Shown here piece after piece: positions 50,135 to 61,170 of a stretch of 64,000 nt of DNA. Location of the stretch: the NCBI RefSeq assembly GCF_029227915.1, contig NC_079885.1:23499001-23563000 (forward strand), written 5' to 3'. Every line of letters begins with the position of its first letter. Positions within the stretch are counted from its first letter, which is position 1. Both the position numbers and the translations under genes were made by a program. The DNA comes from Hydractinia symbiolongicarpus. Lineage: Eukaryota > Cnidaria > Hydrozoa > Anthoathecata > Hydractiniidae. Under the pieces are notes generated by a model. The model saw only the letters and a list, made by a program, of their open reading frames with translations, was not told where the DNA came from and made no database searches.

Positions 50135-50900
50135 GTGATAGCAAGACGATAAATTATTTCTACTTGTTAAAATTTCCTAATAACGTTATGAAATGTTAAA
50201 GAAAAACCATTCACCTAGATCATTAAACCGCCGATGGTGTTTACTTTTCAGAAGTGTCGCTCTCCTCCGTTGATTAAAAGGGAAGTGCTATTTTTATGCC
50301 AATCACAGTATTGGTTGTAAAGTAAATACGGAAAGTCGTCACATTTTGCACTCAGATTTGCCTTTACGGATCGCAATTTTTTTTTGAGGAAATCTGTGTG
50401 AGATGACAAGCAGAAGACAAAAAACTTTAGAAATAGCTTTTTTCTAACATCTATAAAGGGGTCACCCAAAAAAGGACGTTCACACAATCAATGGACATGT
50501 ATGGACACAAGCCTGTTGTGTCCGTACCCGTCTTTTTTTTAACACTATCCCACAAATTGTTCTCAGTAAAGAAAAACTCCCTAGACAAAAACTAAGGTAC
50601 GGATGTTTTTCATGGATGATCCCTAAGTCAACCTTGTGCCAGGGTTTCGTTATCCCGTGAACTTTTAACAAGAATAGCTCTGGAAATCAGATCATTTAGC
50701 CTATATAATCTTCACCCAATTTCTTCAATTTACTTTCGTTCATATTATTTAAAACATTTTTCTGAATTTGTGGGTTTTCAAGGGACTTGTAAAAATTGCG
50801 AAATTTGTGAACTTTGGTTCCGTTCCGTTTCTTTGAAATTTATGGGCACACACGACCCCTTAATAAATAACACGCAGAAGGGTATGTTTTCAAAACAAAC
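50135..50900. other. Divergent spacer between the uncharacterised gene and DDX28
   Basis: This must contain the promoters of both flanking genes. No TATA box or repeat stands out; short open frames here have no motif support. Confidence 0.45.
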
Positions 50901-53900
50901 ATGGCCAACACGTGCTTCAGAAGAAAGATTTCAAGGTTGTCTCCTTCTATTTCCTATTTTTCTAAGTTATTTTTACGTCCTATATCATTTACCGACTTGG
51001 AGATTGACCTCAAGGTTACAAGAGCTTTGAGGAAAAATGGAATTCGTCAACCAACTGATATACAAATACAGGTTTGTAAATTTGATTTCGGCTTTACTTC
51101 TACACCTTTCTTTTTTAGCTAGCTAGGTAGCAGCTTCACCTCAAGGAAACCTTTTAAATAAACTGTCATTCTACAAATAAAAAATACTTTATAAGTAAGC
51201 ATATGATAACTAATTTATCTAAGTGGTGAATTGTCTAATTAAGATGTCAAAGAGTATTTTCAAAAAAAATCGCATCTTGTGTTAGAAATATAGTCTTCTT
51301 TTTGTAATCTAGCTATGATGTTGCAGATTTTTTTGGCCCTAACTGTTTCAAAAGTATGTTAGAAAACGTTATGAATTTCAGGTTACTATTATTTTTTTTG
51401 TTTAAAAGATTAAATTTTAAAACTGTTTTTAATAATCTGTTTGGATGCGTAGTAGAGTTAGGCTGTTCTGCTGGAAAATATTTTTACTTTGCGTCCTTAA
51501 AAATTTGAATAAGTACTTGAATATTCTAATTACTGAAAATGGTCAAAAATGACGAAATTTTACCAACAACTTTGTAAAGTATTCACATTGAGATCAAACT
51601 TAGATCCCAACCCTTGTTTACGAACTCGGGCTACTTAAGGCCAGTCTTTTATTTTCAGGGTCATTTTTAAGATTGTGGCATAATTTATTGGCCACCATAT
51701 ATATGAATGAATAGTAAATAGTCATAGCATATATGAATAGTAAAAGGCAGAATTTACCTTTTGTGAAAAATTTTAATGACGTCATATGCCATAAACGCGC
51801 TTTACCCACAGTTTTGTCAAGCAGTTTTCCGCACCATTAAAGAGTCTTTAATTTCGTAGGTAGCATAAAAGCAAGTCTTGGCATGAAGTCTCTTTCAAAT
51901 ACTCTGTATTAAATTGAAATATTTACCTCCCGCGAAGAAATGATAAGATTTCGAAAAATAGCTATAGATTTACTAGAATGCACGTTTTCGACATTTTGGC
52001 GATTTATATAAACCCACGACATGGTTATCTTGTAAATAGACCACAATGCGCTTTTACACCCTTCATCGCAAAAATTGTAGTTGTTCAATGACGTGGAAAA
52101 CCGCTTGAAAAAAAGCACAGGAAAAGCGCGTTTTTGGCATATGACGTCATCGAAATGTCTCGGAAAAAATGAATTTGTAACTCTCACTCACAATTGAGTT
52201 GCAAAACTGATTTCTCCATGTATATATAGACTTGAAAATTTTTCGTTTGTTTCGTTCAGGTTTACCACATCCTATTAAAACTCCCCCCCCCCCCCACTAC
52301 CAGAAATATGTTAATCTCAAAACATTTGTAAAACCTGAAAGGTTGCATTTTCTCCCATTTTGTCACTTTTTACCCATATTGACATGGACATTTATACATA
52401 TATGTGATTTAACTTAGGGGTATATGTATTTTTTATATGTGTTACCTGACGACTTACTTTATGGCGCAAAATATCCAATGTCTAAATCCTTAAATTTTAT
52501 TAGCAAAATACAAAAACTTTTTTATAACTTAGCTAATAAAATTTTGACCATTGTGCTCACTGCCAATGTAATGATGTAAAACATGCTTTGATATTTACTA
52601 TATTTGCCTGATGCCATTAGATTTGCATAAAAAGTAACTATTTTACCTTGTTTATTGCATCTTGTACTTTCTTCAGATCAGGTAGAAGAGATATATTTTC
52701 CTAAATCTATGCTATGATGTCATATGAAGTGGGATATAAGCTTTAAATTTTGTAGATACATCCAAGCCTGACACCGAGGGTTTAAAAAACATGGCGATTG
52801 GTAGATAATGTTTACAGCCACCATTTATAGCCAACAGTATAAAATTTGTTACATTTCCACCCTTATTTTATTAATTTCTGGCTTTTTGAAACTTCTGTTA
52901 TGTTGTGTTAGTACCAGAAGTTCTGTTATACCATAGGCGTACAAAAGTTTGATGTCTGGTGAGTCTGCAGTTCTGAATTCATCAACAGGAAGTGGCAAAA
53001 CCTTAGGTAAGTAATGCTAAAGTTAAAATAATTTGACGCTGTATTATTGGTGCTTTTTAAGACGCAACACAAATTTATTATGACTTGTAAGAAATTATGA
53101 GTGACAGTACTGCATGTTTTTTTTTATTCCTTTTGACCTAAAATCCTAAATGATTTTTTTGGACAGGAGTGAAATCTTGGTAATGTATAGTTTAATGGTT
53201 TTAACTCTGTCATTCTTTTTGCATGAGACCAAGTTTTTATTTCCCTTAATGGCGATTCAATTTGAGCGAGTTAATGTTGCCATAGCATGGGTTAAATCCA
53301 GCCTTGCGAGGGAAATGGGCATCAGATACTCCAGGAATTCCCTTCTTATCTACGGCCTCTTTTTTGAAATATTAAACAGGGTATATCCCCTAATACATAT
53401 ATTTGTTAGGTAGTCATGTAAAATATGCACATTTATCTATCTGTGTATCAATATCTCTTTTCTAACGTAAAGAAAACTCTTTTTTAAATAAAAATACGAA
53501 AATATATGCGTTAAACAAAAAGACTGGGGATATAATTATCCTAATAAACAGTTTTTAGATAATACACACAAGAACCGAGGCTAAAATGAAGAAAAATTTC
53601 AGCTTATGCTTATGTTAGTATTGTATTCTATTCCAGCTTATGCTCTGCCTATTGTACAGGGGATCATCAATTTAAAGAAGAATAAGGAGAAATTACCAAG
53701 ACCTTATGCACTGATTATTGTTCCTAATATTGAATTATCATATCAGGTACGTATGTAAAATTATCACTATTTCTAGTTGTTGTTATTGTTTTAAGGTAGG
53801 GTAAGACTGACCCATCAAACTGGCCTGCCAAACAACATCAATTTTCCACAAAAATGTCTTACTCCAGGTCTATAACTTTTGATTGTCCATGTGGCGTTGA

Positions 53901-56900
53901 CTAATAAAAATAAAGAATTGAGCCGAGTAGAATGTCTACATTCACTTTTTCTCTTCAACACAATGACACAATCCTGGCAATTAAATGACTAAATGATACT
54001 TGTTTTCCATATCGCAACAATTAAGATATCGCAATTTTTGCTTAACCACGTGACTAAGTACAAAAGGCTGCCGTCATCTCACTTCCTCGCATTCTTTTAT
54101 ATATAATAATTATAAAAAAGCCAAACCCAAACCTAACTTATTTGTAAAATATTCTAAGCTTGAAAACTTGTTTAAAACTGAGCATGTTCTTCAGACGCTC
54201 CTAACTGCCATCTTACTCTTAGCATAAGGGTTCTTATAAATCATATTCTATTAAAAAAGCGTGTACGTCGCATATATATACTCAGTAGTAATCATATTAT
54301 AAAATGAATCATTTGTAAAGCACATTTTTTTATTTAGGTTTGCAATACGTTTCGCAGTTTATTGTCTGTAAATGTATGCGTAGCCAGTGAACAATTGCCG
54401 CTGAAGTTAAAAGAAGCCGACGTAGTTGTCACGACAGCGACGTACGTCAGCACGTATCCATTAGACGTCTTAAACGAAACTCGCACGGTGGTCATTGACG
54501 AAGCCGACATGCTTATCGCGAAAAAAGTCGGCAAACATGGCAACAGAGATCCGTTATTTGTCTTGATATTCCATCTTCTCAAGGAAGAAAACTTTTACTT
54601 AATACCTGGGTTAACGAGCAGAAAAAGACAGTTCGTTTTCGTTGGCGCCACAATGCCCGATAGTTTGAATAAAAAAAGCAAAAAGGCGTTGCCTTATATC
54701 AGAAAGTGGGTGCCGGATCTCAAATTATTACAGGGAGAAAACACTCACAAATTTGTCTCGTCGCTTGATATGGAATTTGTACACGTTTTAGAAGGCAACA
54801 AAATAAAACATCTTCTCGACAGCATCCAGACTTTTTACAACACAAACTCCTTACAAACATTTCGCGTTCTGATTTTTGTAAACAAAGTGCACACTGTTTC
54901 CTCGCTACACCAAACTTTATCTTCAGCAACTGTCAAGGATATCGAGACAGAGCCTGATAACAATCAGTTTCCAGATGTTTTGATGGCGTTTCAACGTGAA
55001 TGGAAGGACTGCATATTTGCACTTCATAAAAATATTTCTGTGGAGGAAAGGTTATCGACTCTCCATTACTTTTCAGCGCTGCCAAAAGCCTTGCTTGTTA
55101 CTACTGATGTGTCGGCTCGAGGTCTCGATTTTCCAGATGTGGATCTTGTCATACAGTACGATTTCTCCACCAATATCGTAGATGTGTTGCATCGTGCTGG
55201 ACGAACTGCTAGAATGGGCAAGCGAGGAAAAGGTATGTGATTTCGAATTTTATTTTTAAAGAGACTTATTACCTATATTATTATATTTAAAAAACACGAT
55301 TACTTGTTTTAAAAAGCGTAACTTCATCAGAAATCAACTTGAATTTAGCTGGAAGGCATAAAAGTATATTTTTTCACCATAAAATATCCAGTGTCTAGAT
55401 GTCAATTTGCTAAAATAGCAAATTTTGTGGACACTTGATTTATCTAAAAGGTGATGACGCGCCAAAGAGGGCAGTAGAGTTTATTTTCGAAGCTACGCCT
55501 TGCGTTAGGCGTCTGGTGTTCTGGCTAGCATTCTTTAAATGATCTTATCTACGCCCCTTAAAAAAAAAGCCTACTGTAATGGAAGTATAATTAATGTTGA
55601 ACAAAAAAAAAAATTAAACGCAGCTAAACAAATTTCAACAAGTTAGAAATAAATATATCAGCTGCTTAATTAAAGTTTTTTATACAATATGTGTTAATAT
55701 AATATAATAAAGAAAAAAGAAACTCTGAAATTCAAACGAAGTTAAACAGCGAAAGTTTGGGTAGTTTGATCTGAGTTAGTAGTAGACTCACAAAAGTTGA
55801 ATATTTATTTTGTATGTGGTAACAGATATGTAGAGCGAAAAATGCCACCATGGAAATAAGTTTGTCCTGAATGGACTTTCCTAATTTTGACATTCCGCAT
55901 AAATTATTTTGTTATCGTAATGTAAAACATTTTGCAATCATGTCACCAGCCTGTTCCAAGGTCTTTTCGTCGCCGTCAAGTTCATCAAAAGGCAAAGACG
56001 CTTGGAATAAAGTTTTCAAACATGGTCACTTGTTTTCCAATTTTTTTTCGATGTGTGCATGTAAATATTTGCTTAGCACTGTGAACACGGTATAGTAGAG
56101 TCGATGCTGACTTAAATCCACTGGAAAGTCCAACCAAAGACGAGACGCTTGATTCAATAAGTGCTGGATTCCTTCGCTGTGTTTGTTGTGTTTTGAAATT
56201 TCAACTAATGCTTTGATTAAACTGACCGGGCAATAGTACGGTGTCGCTTTGAATTGAAAACCAGCAAGAGGTCCGAAACAATCCGCATCGAATGCACAGA
56301 GAATTACTGGCGCTTGGGTTTCATCATAAAACTCTTCGATTCCTGAAATATCACCCGCATTTTCGAGTATTTCACTCGACTCCTGTATTTTGCCGCGCAA
56401 GAATAGGTCTGCTCCCACTATGCTTCTATCGATTCGGCTACCGGTTAAATAATCGCTTGTAATTCTGTCGGCTAACTCCTGCCACTTAGTTGCATCGCGG
56501 CGAGTTGTTTCTAAAGTTTTCGTTGGGATTTGTGATTGTTTATCTTCAATTTGTTTGGAAATGTATCTCACACATTTCAGATACGCCCAACACACGTGAC
56601 TGTATATGATTTGCTGATCTATTGTTAATTTCTGAGGTTCTGGCTTACTTCGAATATAATTCATAAGGGCGGACATGACTACGGCGAGATTGGTGTTGGG
56701 ACTGTTGATCGAAGCGGTGACAAACCTCATTACTTCTTTTTGGACTTTGTGACTGTAATATATCTTGCACGATCCAGTGTATCTCTTAATATCGCTCTCG
56801 CGAATTTTCTTCTCGTTATTGTGGTACCATATTGCTTCCTTCTTGTCAACAAATGATAAACATTTGAAATATGTTTCGCATTTAAATTCTTTAATTTTAA

Positions 56901-59900
56901 ACCATAAGCCGTCGGAGAGATATATTGTTTTGTGCCAATTACTTAGGAGTGACCGGCACACGTTGGAAATTCGTTTCAAGTCGTGATGGTCTTCTGAAAA
57001 GAAAAGATTGTGTCGCCTTACGAAGTAATGCTTGCATGTCGAACTGTCGCAACAGGCGATCAAGCGCGAAAAAAATTCATCCATTATGGTAATAAATTTA
57101 TTTTCTACCCAAAACTTCTCATCGTGTTCTTCAACCATATATAACATGATGTTCTTCAATGCGTAGCTTTTGACGCCATATTTCGAAAGGTAATCGTTAC
57201 GTAATGTTTTCATTGCCCTGAAGCAGGACTTTTGTACCGGATTCCATTGTTGTATTAATAACATTTCAGCTACAGAGAAGGAGAGCCTCCACTCTAATTC
57301 CAGACCTTCTGCGATTTCATCTGCTGACGATGACGATAACATGCTCTTGATCAAACACCAGGTGGACCTTGGTCGATCGATTTTACTGCTTTTTGGAACA
57401 ATATCTACACCATATGCTTCAATCTTTAAAATGATTGCTTTGGTTGGTTGCTTGTAGTTACGACGCCTTTTGAGCCACTCATTGGCTTGTGACGGCCAAT
57501 CAGGACAATGAAGTGAAAATACAATGTCAATTTCACCAAGCATTTGCCGTTTAGGAAGTCCCGCGATGTTCCACACGATTGTACTGGCTGGTCCTTGTTG
57601 TTTAAACTTCATCCAACCTGAGAAACGTTCCCGATTGAATAATTCATGCATGTGTCGGAAATTATCAGACCTTACATAATAATCACTCGACCCTTGGCTA
57701 AATTTGTACAGAACCTCTTTTGAGAAAAATTCCATCAACTTCGAAACATGTAGAGACGAAGAGAATTCTCCCTTCTTAGCTATGCGATTGTAAACATTAA
57801 CCAACTGTTCCGTTGTACAGTTTCCTTTTAATAGTACATACCCAGGCGATTGTGAACTAACCAGCTGTATGTGAGTTGTGTTTAACGTGTTTTCGCGGAC
57901 TTCAAAATCACGATAGATGTACATCATGTCAATGTCGGATGACGTCTCCCCGTAATGCATCGATACGATAGTTTCTCGAAAGCTACCTGTATATTTTACG
58001 TTGACGATATTTCGCCCGAACACGCTCGCTATCATCCATTCTTCGAATTCAATGTATGGATCCATGTAACGAGATCTTGATTTCCACCATATTTCGAATT
58101 TATCAAGAACATCATATAGAAATGTTCCTAGCTCCTGGTTTGATGGTCTTCTAAAGGAAATTCATCAATTTATAATGACACTTCAAAAACACTCAGAAAG
58201 TCGTTGAATTAAAAGACTATACTGGAGACTTTCCTAATTTCTTTCACTTTAAAAGCCTAAATTATTCTTTAAAAGATGTTGGCGCACCGTACATGCAATC
58301 TCGGGTAAAATACTAAATTCCAAGAAAAACACAGGTATTTCTAGATAGTTGAAAACGTGTAAGCATGAAGAACTTTTTACAATTTCTATTTCCGATATTT
58401 CAGTGCTCCCAATACTGTTTGAAGATGTAGAAATGAGAAAAAAGACGTTATAATATTGACTGAAAATAAAACCTTGAACGCTAGTTAATTTTTTTTTGCA
58501 TGTGCGCTTAATCAGTAGAGAATTTATTTAAATGAAGCAAACATTTTTTGTTTGTTTCTTAGGTATAGACAAAATTTAACAGCAGTTCTCGAAATACAGA
58601 TTTTTTTTGCTAAACAATCGATAAGAATAGAGGAGAAAACTTCAAGATTTGGACATTGAGAGAGAAACGAATGTACACACAGTTCCCAATATAACTTAAA
58701 GTTCTCCTGAATATTAAATCTCGCAAATTTTTCAGGGCTTGCTAAATCCACGCAAATTTGTTCTTGTAAATTAGTTCTTGCAACTTGTTCTTTTTTTTTA
58801 ACGAGATTTTTGTGCAGATTATTTACAAACAAAAAAACGAAGTAGAATTTATTTTACACTTTGAAAAACGCGCTTAAATTTATTCTTATATTTTACCAAG
58901 CGCAGGGGCGTAAAGCGCTTAACAGAATATGGGCGCTTGTTGAGATATATACGCCCACGCACTAAAGACGTTGACGCAAGAGCTTATTCAAGATTAAAAG
59001 ATATTAGGCGCTAATTAGAATTATCAGCGGTACTTCTTTTCTTTAATTATCTCGACGAATAATGACATTTTACACTTCACAATTCAGTTGTTTATATAAT
59101 CTCTTAACTGTCAATTACGGATAGACTCTTATTTTTGAATCTTTTTTTTCTGCATGTTTAGCAAAATGAGTTCAAACATTCTTTTTTTTTAAATTTAGGC
59201 CCAAAACCATTTCTTGTTTTTCTTAAAATTTAAGATACATCATGTAACGTTAAAACAAGAGAAAATTTTATAGAAAAAAAAATTACCTTGATGTTCCTCC
59301 AAATATTTTTAGCCATGTCTCGTTTATCTGATAAGATATAATCTTCCATATTCTTTCGATCTTGTGAACTATGCGTTTTCTTAGCAAACGTCTATTTTCA
59401 CGGGATCCAAATTTACGATAGCAGAACACAACAAAAATGTTACAATACGTCAAAAATATCGCCCAAATGAATTTTATAAGTTCTCTCATCCTCACTGGCA
59501 ACATTACGAATGTTTTTTTGCTTGATAAGTCATGTTTGTATGTGCTGTCATGTTACTTTCCTTTGTTTACCTTCACCCTCCTCCGTATTTTTACACTCTA
59601 AGATTTATTGCGGTAAATAAATACAATGTAGGAGAGATGTTACTGTATTTGAAAGGGGAAATCCCCTATGTCGTATGCTTTCACTGCGAAGAGCTAATGT
59701 TTTCTTCGAAACTTTTATTTTTAGTATCTCTTAGAAATGTTCAAAACAAGATTTAATATATATAAATGCTTTTTGTGCAATAAGGATTTTATATGAACAC
59801 GGCCCCTGGATGTTTTTTGAAAAATAAGAAGAAATCGAAGTTGCCTCAGATCAAATCCGTTTGGAACAGAAGGGTTTTGGTTCCAATCGTGAGCCACATG

Positions 59901-61170
59901 GAAGTGGCTACAATTCTCGAATTAATTTCAACCGGATCCACAAAAAGAGTGGAACCCTAAAAAACGGCACATTTTTGAAACGATCCTTTTTTTAGTCAAT
60001 AAATCAGGTTCTCCAAACTTGAATCACGACCAGTGACTAAGTCCTGGACGGTTTATGTTTCGTACCGTTGCATAGCTCAAATCATCCTCTTTCTAAAACA
60101 TGTGAAACACCTTTAGTCTAGTCCTGAGGAGTATGGCGGTCCAACTGTGGGGCTATATTTGCCTAGTTTTGCCCCAATATTTGTGGGACGTACCTCATTG
60201 AGTAATCTTTTCACTTTTTTTTAAGCTGTATTTGGATTGCTTTCGGATTGATTCTTTTAGACAATAAATACGAGTATAGCGGAAGCTTCTTAAACATCCA
60301 CCAGTGTATATTTTGAAAATGTGTTACACACTGGTTCTTTTATTAGATATTACCGTTTTCCTTAATGTGTTTATTTTGAAACAATTTTAGCTAAATTATT
60401 AGTCCGTTCCTGAACGGTTGCCGTAAATGCTGGATTGAGCGCCCACCCTCGAATAAGGGCTCCTCTCAAATAATTGCTTCTCTCGAATAAGCGCCCATCC
60501 TTAAAAGGTAAAATTTTATTTAAGCGCCCAGAGCGCTTAACTGAGCATTTAGGGTATTTAAAGGAGAACTAACGATTGATAACAAGTTGTGCTTAAAATG
60601 TTCATTATAATCTGAAGAGAAACTGGGTTCATTTTTTTATATTTGTGAGCTTTGGTTCTCGAGATATTTAAGGTCAAATGATGAATCTTAAGGCTTAAAA
60701 TAGAAAGTACGATTTTTCGAAAAAATGTGTGTTTATGCATATTCTTTCGGTATTATGTATACATTTTTATTATGCTTAATATCCGGTAATGGAAAATCCA
60801 CGGGTTCGCCTGTCCTTTTTGTACCGCATTGCATGCGTCTTCCTACTCGCGCAGCTAAGCTACCAGACAGACAGACTTATACGGGCATTATAATATAGAC
60901 AGTCAGGCAGACGTATGCGGGCATTATAATATAGATTCTTGAATTTACACAATCTTCGTAATAATTTCATTGCTGCCACATTACTTTGCTTTTTTATTTT
61001 TAGTGATCAACTTTATCACAGAAAGAGATGAAACACTCGCATTAGCATTGCGTCAGGCAATCGAGGAAAAACGTCCTTTGGATTATTTATTCAGCCGGAA
61101 CCGAAATTTTGGTCGGAAAGTAAAAGAAATAAAACAGAGTGAAGAAGCGGCCGATATCGCATCAACGTAA
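50901..61170 (+). CDS. DDX28: DEAD-box RNA helicase DDX28 (mitochondrial)
   Basis: ATP-dependent RNA helicase; human DDX28 acts in mitochondrial large-subunit ribosome assembly. Five exons: 50901-51071, 52937-53006, 53637-53746, 54338-55232, 61004-61170. Total 1413 nt, 470 aa (human 540). The N-terminus (MANTCFRRKISRLSPSISYF) is basic, hydroxylated and nearly acid-free, as for mitochondrial import. A Q-motif-like IRQPTDIQIQ follows, then motif I STGSGKT (73-79), Ia PNIEL, Ib-region TTATY, motif II DEAD (171-174), motif III GAT in place of SAT, motif V TTDVSARGLDFPDV and motif VI HRAGRTARMG. The last exon supplies VINFIT and a basic tail. The assignment to DDX28 rather than another DEAD-box protein rests on the divergent motifs III and Ia and the short tail. 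The last intron (5.8 kb) hosts an antisense gene. Confidence 0.88.
51771..52158. mobile_element. MITE with inverted repeats of about 75 bp
   Basis: The left arm (51771-51845) has ATGACGTCATATGCCATAAA and CGCGCTTT, then TCAAGCAGTTTTCC. The right arm (52083-52158) reverse-complemented has ATGACGTCATATGCCAAAAA, CGCGCTTT and TCAAGCGGTTTTCC. The ATGACGTCAT palindrome is a perfect CRE-type site at both ends. It lies in DDX28 intron 1; no coding. Confidence 0.8.
53165..53440 (+). repeat. tRNA-derived SINE, copy 4 (old)
   Basis: Diverged but collinear with copy 1: TAATGTATAGTTTAATGGTT head, GGCGATTCAA, CCATAGCATGGGTTAAATCC, GGGTATATCCC and ATGTAAAATATGCACATTTA, with only a short residual TATC tail. 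It lies in DDX28 intron 2. Confidence 0.78.
56026..59504 (-). CDS. Membrane-anchored Mab-21/cGAS-fold nucleotidyltransferase-like protein
   Basis: Two minus-strand exons (59504-59287, 58150-56026) join in phase 2 to give 780 aa. Residues about 11-28 (KFIWAIFLTYCNIFVVF) form one membrane segment followed by a basic stretch (RKFGSRENRRLLRKR), predicting a cytosolic C-terminus. The Mab-21 domain starts at about 102: GS at 128-129, the metal-binding pair SDIDMM (Asp145, Asp147) and the third acid in GEIDIVF (Asp280). The later WRLSFSVAE matches the conserved WRLSF motif of cGAS and Mab-21 proteins. All three ligands are kept, unlike many Mab-21 relatives. Single-pass Mab-21 proteins are known in vertebrates (ITPRIP group), whereas cGAS-like receptors of invertebrates are usually soluble. 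The C-terminal 250 residues are helical and unassigned. It lies inside DDX28 intron 4, antisense. Enzymatic activity is inferred only. Confidence 0.83.
58151..59286. other. Intron of the Mab-21-like gene
   Basis: GT-AG on the minus strand, 1136 bp, AT-rich. A 102-codon minus frame (58832-58524) has no splice or motif support. Near 58905-58960 lies a GGGCGTAAAGCGCTTAAC / GGGCGCTTG patch that resembles GCGCCC-rich repeat debris at 60430-60545. Confidence 0.5.
60780..60935 (-). mobile_element. Helitron-like element with doubled left terminus
   Basis: Same family as the 121-bp element at 25.5 kb (shared GCTTAGCTGCGCG and GCATGCAATGCGGTAC words and CCCGTGGATTTTCC end). On the minus strand it begins A|TCTATATTATAATGCCCG at 60935, and the same left end is repeated at 60899. 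The right hairpin has decayed (CCCGTGGATTTTCCATTACC). It lies in DDX28 intron 4. Confidence 0.75.

Noticed and set aside
58524-58832. 102-codon minus-strand frame
   Set aside because: Lies in the intron of the Mab-21-like gene, Lys/Phe-rich AT translation, no motif or splice support.
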